NCBI RefSeq assembly: GCF_001898315.1
Contig: NZ_MKTQ01000026.1
Location: forward strand, 1-64,000
Origin: Microbacterium sp. 70-16
GTDB taxonomy: Bacteria; Actinomycetota; Actinomycetes; Actinomycetales; Microbacteriaceae
Direction of reading: 5' to 3'
DNA length: 64,000 nucleotides
In this document: one piece after another, positions 8,359-16,875 of the stretch
How the letters are laid out: each line of letters begins with the position of its first letter
How positions within the stretch are numbered: position 1 is the stretch's first letter
The notes under the pieces: model-generated
What the model was told of the DNA's origin: nothing
Databases searched by the model: none
The model's input: only the letters and a program-made list of their open reading frames with translations
Position numbers and translations under genes: made by a program

Positions 8359-9363
8359 ATGCCGGCGACCTTGCACGACGTGGCCAAGCTGGCGGGCGTC
8401 TCAATTAAGACCGTCTCGAATGTCGTCAACGACTACCCGAGCGTTCGCCCCGAGACTCGGCAGCGGGTGCAGGATGCTATTGCCGAACTCGACTATCGCC
8501 CGAACCTCTCCGCCCGCAATCTCCGCTCCGGACGTAGCGGGGTCATCGGTTTGGTGCTTCCCGAGCTGAGCCTCAGCTACTTTGCCCAACTGGCGGATGC
8601 CGTCATCGCGCGAGCGGATCATCACGGTCTCGTCGTCCAGATCGAGCAGACCGGTGGCGATCGCTTGCGCGAGCTCGCCGTGCTCACGAGCTCGCGAACC
8701 CGGATGGCTGATGGGCTCATCTTCAGCCCGCTCGGGATGGAGCAGGGAGACGCTGACCGTCTGCGGGTGTCATATCCGCTCGTCCTTCTCGGTGAGCGGA
8801 TCTTCGGTGGTCCGGTCGACCACGTGACTATGCGTAACGTCGAGGCGGCTAGAGCCGCGACGCGGGTGCTCGTCGAATCTGGCCGTCGCCGGGTGGCTCT
8901 GGTCGGAGCGCATCCCGGCGAGGTGATGGGTTCGGCCGCGCTGCGACTGATGGGCTATCGCGCTGCACTGGACGAGGCGGGTCTCACCTTTGATCCAGCT
9001 CTGATTGAGAGCGCGGGATTGTGGCACCAGGCCGAGGGAGCCGAAGCGGTCAAGCGGCTGCTGGCATCTGGCGTGGAGTTCGATGGAGTCTTCGCGATGA
9101 ACGATGCCCTCGCTCTCGGCGTGCTGCGGGTTCTTCACCAGGAGCGGATGAGGATCCCGGAAGAGGTGGCGGTCATCGGCTTCGACAATATCGACGAGGG
9201 TCAGTACGCGATGCCGAGCCTCACCACGGTTGACCCGGGTCGAGCCGAGATTGCACGCCAGGCGGTCGATCTGCTCGTTGAGCGCATCGCTCGCCGGGCG
9301 CCGATTGACGAACCGCGCGAGGTCCTCGTGGACTTCGAGGTGCTGCGGCGCGAATCCGCATGA
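8359..9363 (+). CDS. LacI-family regulator of the arabinoside module
   Basis: 334-residue repressor with the HTH LHDVAKLAGVSIKTVSNVVN at the extreme N-terminus and a periplasmic-binding-protein-like effector domain (GVIGLVLPELSLSYFAQLA). ATG 8359 is preferred because gagggg (8347-8352) lies 6 bases upstream; the earlier ATG 8353 would be almost on top of that site. It faces the GH1-like gene tail-to-tail and has the palindrome acaacgttgt in front of it, repeated at the divergent promoter 3 kb away. It is the obvious regulator of genes 9379-15504; the inducer is probably arabinose or an arabino-oligosaccharide. Confidence 0.87.
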   Translation: MPATLHDVAKLAGVSIKTVSNVVNDYPSVRPETRQRVQDAIAELDYRPNLSARNLRSGRSGVIGLVLPELSLSYFAQLADAVIARADHHGLVVQIEQTGGDRLRELAVLTSSRTRMADGLIFSPLGMEQGDADRLRVSYPLVLLGERIFGGPVDHVTMRNVEAARAATRVLVESGRRRVALVGAHPGEVMGSAALRLMGYRAALDEAGLTFDPALIESAGLWHQAEGAEAVKRLLASGVEFDGVFAMNDALALGVLRVLHQERMRIPEEVAVIGFDNIDEGQYAMPSLTTVDPGRAEIARQAVDLLVERIARRAPIDEPREVLVDFEVLRRESA

Positions 9364-9378
9364 GCCGGAGCCGGCCGA

Positions 9379-10629
9379 TCAACCGAGCCGGCGGGTCGCG
9401 ACATCACGGAAGACGTCGGCGACCGGGGTGTGCACCCGTTGGAGCACGCCGTCTGCATCCTCCTCGAGCGCCCATAGACCCATCCTGAGCAGGTGGTCCA
9501 TCGCGGGGCCGTCGGAGTGCCGGTATGTCCACTCGAACATGTCGGTAATGCACCACCACGTGTACCCGACGACATCCACGCCGTCGGCGCGCAGCTCATC
9601 CACGGCGCCGACCGACGCATGCAGCCAATCGATACGCTCCTGCACAGTGCCGGTGTAGCCCGTCTCGGTGAGGAAGACGGGTTTGTCGTATCGATCGGCG
9701 AAGGTCGTGAGCACGTCCTTGAGGCCGGCAGTGCCCGCGTTGCGGCGAGGCCGTAACGAGCCCGGGCCGCCGCCGAGGACGACACCTTTCTCGAAGAGCT
9801 CGGTGGAGTGCTGCGGGTAGTAGTTCACGCCGACCACATCCGGCTGTGCAGTGTTCGCACGGGCCCACGCGAAGTCGTCGTCGGTGAAGCCGTTCGCGCG
9901 CAGGTAGGGAACGAGGGGATGATCGTCATCCACGCGGCCCGTGACGAGGTCCTGCACGACGTACGCGCGGTGGCGCAGATGCTCGATGGTTTCGGCGTGG
10001 GCGTCGAGGTCGCCGTCGAAGCGGAACGAGGCCTCGACGTGAACGAAGTCGGCCGCCGGATCCATCTCGGCGATCGCGCGTTGGGTATGCACGATGCCTT
10101 GGGAGATGCCCTTCAGGACTGACGTGAACCCCTTGTCGCCGGTGAGGTAGGGCGGCCAATGGCCGAACTCCCCGCAGTACATCACGTTGAGCAACGGCTC
10201 ATTGGCCGGTGTGTAGTGGCGGATGCGCCCCCGGTAACGCTCGGCGACGGTGGCCGCGTACTCGGCGACCCGCTCAGGGTAATCGCGGGAGACGAATTCG
10301 TCTTTCAGCCAGAGCGGGGTGCCGTAGTGGATGAGGTCGGCGACCAGATCGATCCGGTGCTCATCGAACCAGTCGATGATCCGGTCGAGCCACGACCAGT
10401 CCCATTGCCCCTTCTCGGGATTGACCCGGTACCAGGGGATGCCCCAGCGCAGCAGCGTGGCACCGGAGTCCTCGCACAGGTTCAGGTCGCGCTCCCAAAA
10501 GCGGTAGTGCTGCATGAGGTCATACTCGTCGAGCGCGCGCCGCCCGGGCGCAGCTTGCGGGATGAATGTGTCTTCAACCCCGAGGGCGAAGTGCAACTGG
10601 CCGTCTCGGTACCAGGGGGTGGCCGACAT
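9379..10629 (-). CDS. Glycoside hydrolase, GH1-like (clan GH-A)
   Basis: 416-residue cytoplasmic glycosidase with a (beta/alpha)8 barrel. The acid/base Glu is in YTPANEPLL (about residue 170), and the nucleophile Glu in VFLTETGYTG (about 340); both fit clan GH-A retaining enzymes, closest to GH1. GH1 usually has TENG at the nucleophile, while this protein has TETG, so it is a divergent member. ATG 10629 has aaaggaagag just upstream; the longer frame to 10686 would run through an intercistronic hairpin. Second gene of the minus-strand operon, after the binding protein. No signal peptide, so it cleaves imported oligosaccharides. Confidence 0.78.
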   Translation of the reverse strand: MSATPWYRDGQLHFALGVEDTFIPQAAPGRRALDEYDLMQHYRFWERDLNLCEDSGATLLRWGIPWYRVNPEKGQWDWSWLDRIIDWFDEHRIDLVADLIHYGTPLWLKDEFVSRDYPERVAEYAATVAERYRGRIRHYTPANEPLLNVMYCGEFGHWPPYLTGDKGFTSVLKGISQGIVHTQRAIAEMDPAADFVHVEASFRFDGDLDAHAETIEHLRHRAYVVQDLVTGRVDDDHPLVPYLRANGFTDDDFAWARANTAQPDVVGVNYYPQHSTELFEKGVVLGGGPGSLRPRRNAGTAGLKDVLTTFADRYDKPVFLTETGYTGTVQERIDWLHASVGAVDELRADGVDVVGYTWWCITDMFEWTYRHSDGPAMDHLLRMGLWALEEDADGVLQRVHTPVADVFRDVATRRLG

Positions 10630-10650
10630 CAATCTCTTCCTTTGTTGCGA

Positions 10651-10685
10651 TGCGGGGGTGCCCGATCTGCTCGAGCACCCCCGCA
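10651..10685 (-). other. Intercistronic hairpin after the binding-protein gene
   Basis: 11-bp perfect stem (10651-10661 with 10675-10685, tgcgggggtgc / gcacccccgca) with a 13-base loop, between the binding-protein stop and the glycosidase start. It has no T-run on the minus strand. Such hairpins commonly protect the upstream message and lower downstream expression, giving more binding protein than enzyme. Confidence 0.6.
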
Positions 10686-10701
10686 CCAGTACTGATTGGT
10701 A

Positions 10702-11967
10702 TTACTCTGCCAGGATCGCCGACATGGCAGACTGGGCGGTCGTCAGCAGCTCGGCCGGGTTTCCACCGGCGAGGGCCTTCTGAGTGGCGGTGTCGAGCTC
10801 AGCCAGCACGTCGGTAGACGGGATGACTCCCGGCAGGAGTGCCACGCCGTATTGCGACTGCTCCGTCAGGGCGGCGACGACCGCGTTCTCCGAGACGTCG
10901 GCCGCGGCGACCTCGGTAGTGAGAGGGGGCCAGCCCGACGCCAGCGACCAGGTCACCATGTTGTCCTTCTGGTAGAACCAGGTCAGGAACGTGCCGATGG
11001 CGTCGCGCTCCTCAGTGCTCGCCTGCGATGTGACCGTGAGGTCGACCGCGAGGGCCGAGGCGTGGATACCAGCCGGCCCGGCAGGAAGAGCGGCGATGCC
11101 GTAGTCGATGCCCGCGCCTTCGGAGACACTCGCCATCCAGGGCCCGGCAAGGGTCATCGCGGCCTTGCCAGCGCTGAACAGGCCGTCTGTATCGACCCCG
11201 GATAGGCCGGCGGGCGAGATCTTGTCGTCCTGAACGGCATCGCTCCAGAAGCTGAGGGTCGCCGCGTTCTCGGGCGAGTCGATGACCGCTTCACCGTCCG
11301 TGGTGACGACATCTCCGCCGCCGCTCTTGAACAGCGACACCCACACACCGTTTCCGACAGTCGCATGATCGGCGAGGGCGAGACCGTACTGCTCGGGTGT
11401 TCCGTCGCCGTCCTCGTCGACAGTGAGCGCCTTAGCGGCCGTGACCCATTCCTCCCATGTGGTCGGAACCTCCACGCCTGCGGAGTTGAAGAGGGCCTTG
11501 TTATAGAACATCGCCAGCGGGGTGAAGCTCAGCGGCGCGCCGAAGCGCTCGCCGCTGACAACGCCCGTCGCAACGGCCTGCTCGTTGAGCACCGCGGCGC
11601 CGCTATCGTCAGCGTTGTACCAGTCGTCGAGCGGCTGGAGCGCGCCCTGCGAGGCATACACCGGAATGTTCTCAGGCGGAAGCGCAAGCAGCTGCGGTCC
11701 CGTCTTGGAGGTGAGGGCGGGGAGCACGGTGTCGAGAATGGTGCCCCACGGCTTGGTCGCGGAGGTGATCTCGATGTCGTCCTGGGAGGCGTTGAATTCC
11801 TCAACGAGGCTGTCGAGCACCTTGCCGTCGGCCTCGGTGTAGCCGTGCCAGAAATCGATCTCGATCTTCTGGCCGTCAGTGCTCTCGGGCGCGCCCTGTG
11901 CAGTGCATCCTGCGAGCGTGATGACTGCTGCCGTGCCCAGCGCGGCGTAAGCGAGGGTCTTTCTCAT
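10702..11967 (-). CDS. Carbohydrate ABC transporter binding lipoprotein (MalE-type, family 1)
   Basis: 421-residue extracytoplasmic receptor. Signal peptide with lipobox ITLAGC at about residues 18-23, then IEIDFWHGYTEADGKVLDSL, the typical start of family 1 solute-binding proteins, which take oligosaccharides. GPWMASVSEGAGIDYGIAALP is the conserved late segment. First gene of the minus-strand unit, divergent from its two permeases at 12144. The promoter has TTGCAA (12038-12043) and TATAGA (12014-12019, minus strand), with LacI-like sites lying on them. No ATPase gene is present in the module, so a shared MsiK-type ATPase encoded elsewhere probably serves it. Confidence 0.87.
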   Translation of the reverse strand: MRKTLAYAALGTAAVITLAGCTAQGAPESTDGQKIEIDFWHGYTEADGKVLDSLVEEFNASQDDIEITSATKPWGTILDTVLPALTSKTGPQLLALPPENIPVYASQGALQPLDDWYNADDSGAAVLNEQAVATGVVSGERFGAPLSFTPLAMFYNKALFNSAGVEVPTTWEEWVTAAKALTVDEDGDGTPEQYGLALADHATVGNGVWVSLFKSGGGDVVTTDGEAVIDSPENAATLSFWSDAVQDDKISPAGLSGVDTDGLFSAGKAAMTLAGPWMASVSEGAGIDYGIAALPAGPAGIHASALAVDLTVTSQASTEERDAIGTFLTWFYQKDNMVTWSLASGWPPLTTEVAAADVSENAVVAALTEQSQYGVALLPGVIPSTDVLAELDTATQKALAGGNPAELLTTAQSAMSAILAE

Positions 11968-12013
11968 CAGCGGAGATTCCTTTCGACATCAATGTCGACG
12001 CGTTGTCGGGTCG

Positions 12014-12043
12014 TCTATACAACGATGTAGGTAAACGTTGCAA
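12014..12043 (-). promoter_or_regulatory. Promoter of the binding-protein gene with overlapping LacI operators
   Basis: On the minus strand TTGCAA (12043-12038) and TATAGA (12019-12014) are 18 bases apart. The near-palindrome tacaacgatgta (12018-12029) overlaps the -10 box, and a weaker site with core aacgtt (12034-12039) overlaps the -35 box. Binding of the LacI protein here would block transcription. Confidence 0.6.
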
Positions 12044-12070
12044 TCTCATGGTGGGGGAGCGCGGCGGCGC

Positions 12071-12131
12071 TGTCAAGTCACGACTTGACACCGAACGGCA
12101 ATGGTTCCTACCGTGGCAGTACAACGTTGTA
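12071..12131 (+). promoter_or_regulatory. Promoter and operator of the permease-arabinofuranosidase operon
   Basis: TTGACA (12085-12090) is followed after 18 bases by TACCGT (12109-12114). The perfect 12-base palindrome tacaacgttgta (12120-12131) lies at the expected transcription start, just before the ttggagga ribosome site (12133-12140). The -35 box is the right arm of another palindrome (9-base arms 12071-12079 and 12082-12090) that presents TTGACA on both strands. Confidence 0.65.
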
Positions 12132-12143
12132 GTTGGAGGATTG

Positions 12144-13094
12144 ATGACGACGACCGCCGCCCCTCGGCGCACCCCTTACCGTCCGCCGGCGCGGATGGGT
12201 GGTCGAGGCCCCCTGACCGCGAACATGAGGCGGCGCCTCACGATCCTTGTGTTCCTGCTGCCCGCAGCGACGGTGCTGGCCGCTTTCGTGTTCTGGCCGA
12301 TGATCAGCGCGTTCCTCATGTCGTTTACGAACGCCAACGGCTTCCGGACGCCGGAGTTCATCGGCCTCGACAATTACGTCACGGTGTTCACCGATGCTCA
12401 GGTGCTGCGGTCGATGGTGAACACGCTCCTCTACGCGGCTCTGTTCACTCCCGCAGTCGTCGTCACCGCGCTCGGACTCGCCCTTCTGCTGAACGATCCT
12501 CGTCTCCCGCTTCGCGGCATGTTCCGCACCTGGCTCTTCCTGCCGTTCATCGTGTCGCTCGCCGTCGCCGCGTTCGCCTGGCAGTACCTGCTGGACCCGC
12601 AGATTGGTCTTCTCAACTACTGGATGCGGGGGTTCGGGCTTCAGATCGGCAACGTGTTCCAGGATCCCGCCCTCGCCATGCCGGCGGTAGCGATGATCGC
12701 CGTCTGGAAGACCTTCCCGTTCTACATGATCGTGTTCCTCGCCGGACTGCAGGACATCCCGCCCTCCCTCTACGAAGCTTCTCGGATGGACGGCGCCGGG
12801 GCGTGGGGTCGCTTCCGCCACATCACACTCCCTCTGCTCGGCAACACGACCGGCTTCGTCGTGGTGATCGCCACGATTGCCGCCCTGCAGGCGTTCGACC
12901 AGATCTACGTGCTCACCGGCGGCGGACCCTACCGCAGCACCCAGACGGTGGTCATGCAGATCTACCAGTCCGGCTTCAAGGACCTCGACCTCGGCTTCGC
13001 CTCGGCACTGTCGTACGTGCTGCTGGTCGCCACGCTCATCCTCGGACTTGTGCAGTTCTGGCTGAGCAGCAGGAAGGCGGAGGCTGCCGTATGA
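12144..13094 (+). CDS. Carbohydrate ABC transporter permease (MalF-type)
   Basis: 316-residue membrane protein with six predicted helices after a short basic N-terminus. The EAA loop is YEASRMDGAGAWGRFRHITLP (residues about 212-232), which contacts the ATPase. ATG 12144 follows ttggagga by 3 bases. Its stop overlaps the next permease by 4 bases. With the MalG-type partner and the lipoprotein at 10702-11967 it makes a CUT1 oligosaccharide importer whose ATPase is not encoded here. Confidence 0.88.
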   Translation: MTTTAAPRRTPYRPPARMGGRGPLTANMRRRLTILVFLLPAATVLAAFVFWPMISAFLMSFTNANGFRTPEFIGLDNYVTVFTDAQVLRSMVNTLLYAALFTPAVVVTALGLALLLNDPRLPLRGMFRTWLFLPFIVSLAVAAFAWQYLLDPQIGLLNYWMRGFGLQIGNVFQDPALAMPAVAMIAVWKTFPFYMIVFLAGLQDIPPSLYEASRMDGAGAWGRFRHITLPLLGNTTGFVVVIATIAALQAFDQIYVLTGGGPYRSTQTVVMQIYQSGFKDLDLGFASALSYVLLVATLILGLVQFWLSSRKAEAAV

Positions 13095-13948
13095 GCACTA
13101 CCACCCTCGCTTCCGGCACGTCGGCACTCAGCCGAAGGATCGCGCCGGCGCTGCTGTTCCTCATCGCGCTGGCTGCGACTCTGATCACACTCCTTCCCAT
13201 TGCGATCGTTATCTTCACAGCGTTCAAGCCGACCGCGGAGGTCAATGCCTTCCCGCCCACGCTGCTGCCCGAGGCGTGGACGCTGGCGAACTTCGAGCGC
13301 ATCTTCACCGATCTGCCGTTCGCGCGGCTCATCGTCAACAGCTTCGTCTTCGCCGGCGGTGTGACACTGCTCTCACTGACATTCGACGCGCTGGCCGCGT
13401 ATGTGCTGGCGCGCATCGACTTCCGTGGGAGCCGCATCCTGTTGATCGCGCTAATCGGCAGCCTGATGATCCCGTTCCAGGCGACGCTGATCCCGGTGTA
13501 CCAACTCGTCGCAGACCTCGGTTGGATCAACTCCTACGCCGGGCTGATCGCTCCGCGCGCCGCGGACGCCTTCGGCATCTTCTTCCTACGGCAGTTCTTC
13601 CTGTCGCTGCCGCGCGATCTCGACAGCGCGGCGCGCGTCGACGGCGCTTCCGAGGTGCGGATCTTCCGCAGCATCGTGCTGCCCAACGCCGTACCGGCGC
13701 TCGTCACGCTGGGCGTGTACAACTTCGTCAACAACTGGAACGACCTCCTGTGGCCGCTGGTGATGACGACGGATCCTGAAATGGGCACCATCACGTCAGG
13801 ACTGACCGCGCTCACCGGGCCGGGAGGCATCATCCCATTCGGGGTAATGATGGCGGGCTCACTTATCGCGCTGCTCCCCCTGGCCATCCTGTTCCTCTTC
13901 CTTCAGCGCCGATTCGTGGCGAGTGTCGCCTCAACGGGGCTCAAATGA
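13091..13948 (+). CDS. Carbohydrate ABC transporter permease (MalG-type)
   Basis: 285-residue second permease of the CUT1 importer. The EAA loop is DSAARVDGASEVRIFRSIVLP (near residues 178-198), and the C-terminus LFLFLQRRFVASVASTGLK has the family's usual basic end. Start ATG overlaps the preceding stop (ATGA), as its own stop does with the arabinofuranosidase gene, so the three are translationally coupled. Confidence 0.88.
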   Translation: MSTTTLASGTSALSRRIAPALLFLIALAATLITLLPIAIVIFTAFKPTAEVNAFPPTLLPEAWTLANFERIFTDLPFARLIVNSFVFAGGVTLLSLTFDALAAYVLARIDFRGSRILLIALIGSLMIPFQATLIPVYQLVADLGWINSYAGLIAPRAADAFGIFFLRQFFLSLPRDLDSAARVDGASEVRIFRSIVLPNAVPALVTLGVYNFVNNWNDLLWPLVMTTDPEMGTITSGLTALTGPGGIIPFGVMMAGSLIALLPLAILFLFLQRRFVASVASTGLK

Positions 13949-15504
13949 CACAGCCGATCATCACCAGAGAAAGCGACCGTATGCCGTCCGCACACCTCAG
14001 CATCAACCCTCACTCCGTGATCGGCCCGGTGCGCCGCAAGCTGTTCGGGGGATTCGTCGAGCACCTCGGGCGCCACGTCTACGACGGCATCTACGAGCCG
14101 CAGCACCCCGCGGCCGACGCGGACGGCTTCCGCTCCGACGTGATCGAACTGGTCAAGGAGCTCGGTGTGGATGCCATCCGGTATCCCGGTGGCAACTTCG
14201 TATCTGGCTTCCGCTGGGAGGACTCCGTCGGCCCCCGCGAAAACCGCCCGCGCAGGCTTGACCTCGCGTGGCACTCGACGGAGACAAACGAGGTCGGCCT
14301 TCACGAATTCGCCTCGTGGCTGGAGAAGGTCGGCAGCGAGCTGATGCTCGCCGTGAACCTCGGCACGCGGGGCACACAGGAGGCGCTGGACCTGCTCGAG
14401 TACGCCAACATCCGCGAGGGCACGGCGCTCAGCGATCAGCGGGTGACGAATGGACGCGAAGAGCCGTTCGATGTGCGCATGTGGTGCCTGGGGAACGAAA
14501 TGGATGGCCCATGGCAGATCGGGCACCGTTCGGCCGATGACTACGGGCGCATCGCCGCACGCACGGCCAAGGCTATGCGGCAGCTCGATCCTCGCATCCA
14601 GCTTGTGGTGTGCGGCTCCTCGAGCGCACACATGCCGACCTTCGGGGAATGGGAGCGCACCGTGCTCCAGCACACATACGACGACGTCGACCTGATCTCA
14701 TGCCACGCCTACTACGAGCAGACGGGCGACGATGTGGGGAGCTTCCTCGCTTCGGCGGTCGACATGGACGGTTTCATCGATGCGGTCGTCGCTACCGCCG
14801 ATCACGTCGGCGCCGCGCGCAAGTCTGCCCGGAAAATCGACATCTCGTTCGACGAGTGGAACATCTGGTACAACAGCCGGTTCGAGAACGTCGACAAGAT
14901 CACCGGCATCGATGAATGGCCCGTGGCCCCACGCCTGCTGGAGGATGCGTACTCCGTCGCCGATGCCGTCGTGTTCGGCAGCCTCATGATCTCCCTGATC
15001 AAGCACTCCGACCGGGTCGCCTCCGCTTCGCTCGCTCAGCTTGTCAACGTGATCGCGCCGATCATGACCGAACCAGGCGGGCCGGCATGGCGGCAGACGA
15101 CCTTTTACCCCTTCGCCCTGACCTCACGCCTCGCCCGCGGGCAGGCGCTGCGCGTGGCGATCGAGTCGCCCACGTACGAGACCGCTGCGTACGGCACCGT
15201 GCCGCTTGTGGATGGCGTCGCAACCTTCGACGAGGAGACCGGCACAGGCGCGCTCTTCCTCGTGAACCGGCACCAGTCCGAATCGATTGATGTAGAGGCC
15301 GGAATTGAGATGCTGCGCGAAGTTCGCATCCTGGAATCCCACAGCCTTCACGACCCCGACATCAACGCAAAGAACGTACTGGAAGATCGGGAGCGTGTGC
15401 GACCCAAGGCCAACTCCTCCGCCACGGTCAACGGAGCGCTGCTCACTGTCACGCTACCGGCCGTGTCATGGACTGCCATCGCATTCGAAGTCGCAAAACC
15501 CTAG
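13945..15504 (+). CDS. abfA: Alpha-L-arabinofuranosidase, glycoside hydrolase family 51
   Basis: 519-residue retaining enzyme, close to the usual 500 residues, that removes terminal arabinofuranose from arabinan, arabinoxylan or their oligomers. The acid/base Glu is in MWCLGNEMDGPWQIG (about residue 185), the nucleophile Glu in DISFDEWNIWY (about 304). KLFGGFVEHLGRHVYDGIYEP and IRYPGGNFVSGFRWEDSVGP are GH51 signatures. No signal peptide, so it works on imported oligosaccharides. ATG 13945 overlaps the permease stop; ATG 13981 is a possible shorter start. It gives the best indication that the module handles arabinosides. Confidence 0.92.
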   Translation: MTQPIITRESDRMPSAHLSINPHSVIGPVRRKLFGGFVEHLGRHVYDGIYEPQHPAADADGFRSDVIELVKELGVDAIRYPGGNFVSGFRWEDSVGPRENRPRRLDLAWHSTETNEVGLHEFASWLEKVGSELMLAVNLGTRGTQEALDLLEYANIREGTALSDQRVTNGREEPFDVRMWCLGNEMDGPWQIGHRSADDYGRIAARTAKAMRQLDPRIQLVVCGSSSAHMPTFGEWERTVLQHTYDDVDLISCHAYYEQTGDDVGSFLASAVDMDGFIDAVVATADHVGAARKSARKIDISFDEWNIWYNSRFENVDKITGIDEWPVAPRLLEDAYSVADAVVFGSLMISLIKHSDRVASASLAQLVNVIAPIMTEPGGPAWRQTTFYPFALTSRLARGQALRVAIESPTYETAAYGTVPLVDGVATFDEETGTGALFLVNRHQSESIDVEAGIEMLREVRILESHSLHDPDINAKNVLEDRERVRPKANSSATVNGALLTVTLPAVSWTAIAFEVAKP

Positions 15505-15757
15505 GCTGGGCCAGCGTGTGCCGGAGGCCTCGGAGACCATCCATGGCGCAACGGCGCGGCGCGCTCGGTTGAAGGCGCATCCGCCGAGGGAGCCCACGCG
15601 CGAGACTGACTCCAAACAAGGCGGCGCCATCTGTGCCGGGAATGTGCCGGGAACTCCGCGAAAACGACCGTGACGAACTAGCGTTAACGAGCACTCGCGC
15701 CGCGGAATTACGCGGGTAGTGAATGCTACTGAGCACCCGCAGGACCACCAGAACTAA

Positions 15758-15800
15758 CTGAAAATCGTGAGGTCACGGGATCGACGCCCGTCGGAGCCAC
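15758..15800 (+). other. tRNA 3'-half-like sequence (possible attachment-site remnant)
   Basis: Reading in tRNA order: an anticodon-loop-like ctgaaaa (anticodon would be GAA), a stem strand, variable aggtc, T-stem acggg (15775-15779) and cccgt (15787-15791) around a 7-base loop, then an acceptor strand cggagcc. The T-loop begins ATCGA rather than TTCGA, and no 5' half is present upstream, so it is not a functional tRNA. Integrated elements often leave such tRNA 3' ends. No second copy was found in the window. Confidence 0.35.
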
Positions 15801-15826
15801 AAGGACCGTCGTTACAACGGTCCCAG

Positions 15827-15861
15827 AAACCCTCGCCTAGCTTCTACATGGCGGGGGTTTT
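15827..15861 (+). terminator. Rho-independent terminator
   Basis: Stem aaaccctcgcc (15827-15837) pairs with ggcgggggttt (15850-15860) with one G-T pair and a 12-base loop, and ends in a T-run (15858-15861). It could end the arabinoside operon or belong to the tRNA whose 3' end lies just upstream. Confidence 0.65.
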
Positions 15862-16171
15862 GCTTAGCCCAGGTCAGGGGTGGTTTTTAAGCTCGGTCTT
15901 TGCGCAAGGCTGCGAGACGAAATGCGGTCGCTCCGTCCGCACTTTGAGCGAACGCAGGGCAACGAGACGCCGCCGGCAGAGGGCCTTCGGGCCGGTCTGA
16001 GGCCGGTCGCCTGTCGAAAACAGCTCTGACGCGCCGATCTCAGTCAGGCCGCATCCGCCGATTTAGCTGGCTAATCCTCGAAATAGCCGGCTCATCTGGA
16101 TGCACGGCGAGCAGTAGCCCTCGGAGCCTGGCAGTCTTCCGGACGGTATGACGAGCCAGGCTCACGTGTTT

Positions 16172-16504
16172 CTACAGCCGGGTGACACGGGACTCTACGA
16201 TCGCTTCGACGTGGCGCACCCAGTCGCCCCCGTTCGAGTAACCCCGCGCGACAGCATCGCTCACCCAGAGCGGCGGTTTCTCGTGCGGCGCCACATGCGC
16301 ATAGCGAAGCTCCGCCTCAGGGTGGTCTCGGAGCGCGGCGGCGATCAGCTGCCTATCGGCGCGTTCCAGCAACTCGTCGCGTTCGATGATGAGGGGAGCG
16401 ACTCCGTCTCGGAGAGCCACCTCGGTGAGCGCCGCCAGACACAAGGGCCGCGCCCCTCGGTCGGTCGTACCGCGCACGCGCCAGACCGACACTCGGACAT
16501 CCAT
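16172..16504 (-). pseudogene. C-terminal fragment of a hypothetical actinobacterial protein (RNase H-like/DUF3800-like)
   Basis: 110 codons. The end, RYAHVAPHEKPPLWVSDAVA followed by a GGDW motif, resembles the C-terminus of a group of actinobacterial hypothetical proteins of about 180-200 residues often compared with RNase H-like folds. Their N-terminal Asp-containing strand is absent here. The frame begins one base after the stop of the ABM gene with no ribosome site of its own. I read it as a 5'-truncated gene fused to the end of the operon. The family assignment is from memory of pattern and is not firm. Confidence 0.35.
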
Positions 16505-16505
16505 C

Positions 16506-16838
16506 TCACACGGAGGGTGGCACCATCCGAACGCCGATGCGGATGGAGGCGCCGCCCTCCTCGAAGAAGCTCGGCGCCATCGCCTCCCACTCCGCGTAGT
16601 GCGGCGCGGCACGGTGGGCCGCAAGCGCAGCCTCGTCGGCGTACACCTCGTAGATGCTGTAGCGGCATGAGGCTTCGTCGAGGGAGACCACGTCATACTG
16701 CAAGCAGCCGACTTCCTCGGCGAGCGATCGTTCGGCGAGGGTCGCGGCGGCTGCTCGGAAGCGGGCCTCCTCGGCCGGCCGCACGCGGAGCTGCACCCAG
16801 ATCACGGTCGCGCCGACGGTGAGCGAGAGCGGCGTCAC
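16506..16838 (-). CDS. ABM-domain protein (putative quinol monooxygenase / YgiN family)
   Basis: 110-residue dimeric barrel protein. VGCLQYDVVSLDEASCRYSI and YEVYADEAALAAHRAAPHY are the strand-helix hallmarks shared with the 4949-5239 protein. GTG 16838 is chosen because gaggaaag lies 5-6 bases upstream; longer frames run into the preceding gene. It is separated by 37 bases from the sugar isomerase gene and ends the levoglucosan-type operon. Its role is unknown: a small aldose or lactone handling protein, or a true monooxygenase, are both possible. Confidence 0.72.
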   Translation of the reverse strand: MTPLSLTVGATVIWVQLRVRPAEEARFRAAAATLAERSLAEEVGCLQYDVVSLDEASCRYSIYEVYADEAALAAHRAAPHYAEWEAMAPSFFEEGGASIRIGVRMVPPSV

Positions 16839-16875
16839 TGCGCTTTCCTCGTTGGAGCAACCCGACACCGGGTGG

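Larger units (their letters stand above)
15505..16171. other. Gene-poor junction between the two sugar modules
   Basis: 667 bases without a convincing gene. One frame near 15600-15710 reads like a degenerate integrase tail (APSVPGMCREL), which would fit an old integration boundary, but this is weak. It contains the tRNA-like stretch (15758-15800), a small hairpin ggaccgt/acggtcc (15803-15823) and a terminator (15827-15861). From 15862 to 16171 I see no supported feature. Confidence 0.5.

Noticed and set aside
15758..15800. Functional tRNA-Phe (GAA-like anticodon loop)
   Set aside because: No 5' half, D-arm or matching acceptor strand lies upstream and the T-loop is abnormal; only a remnant is supportable.
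15767..16000. 78-codon plus-strand frame
   Set aside because: It overlaps the tRNA-like sequence and terminator, lacks a ribosome site and has no recognisable sequence.
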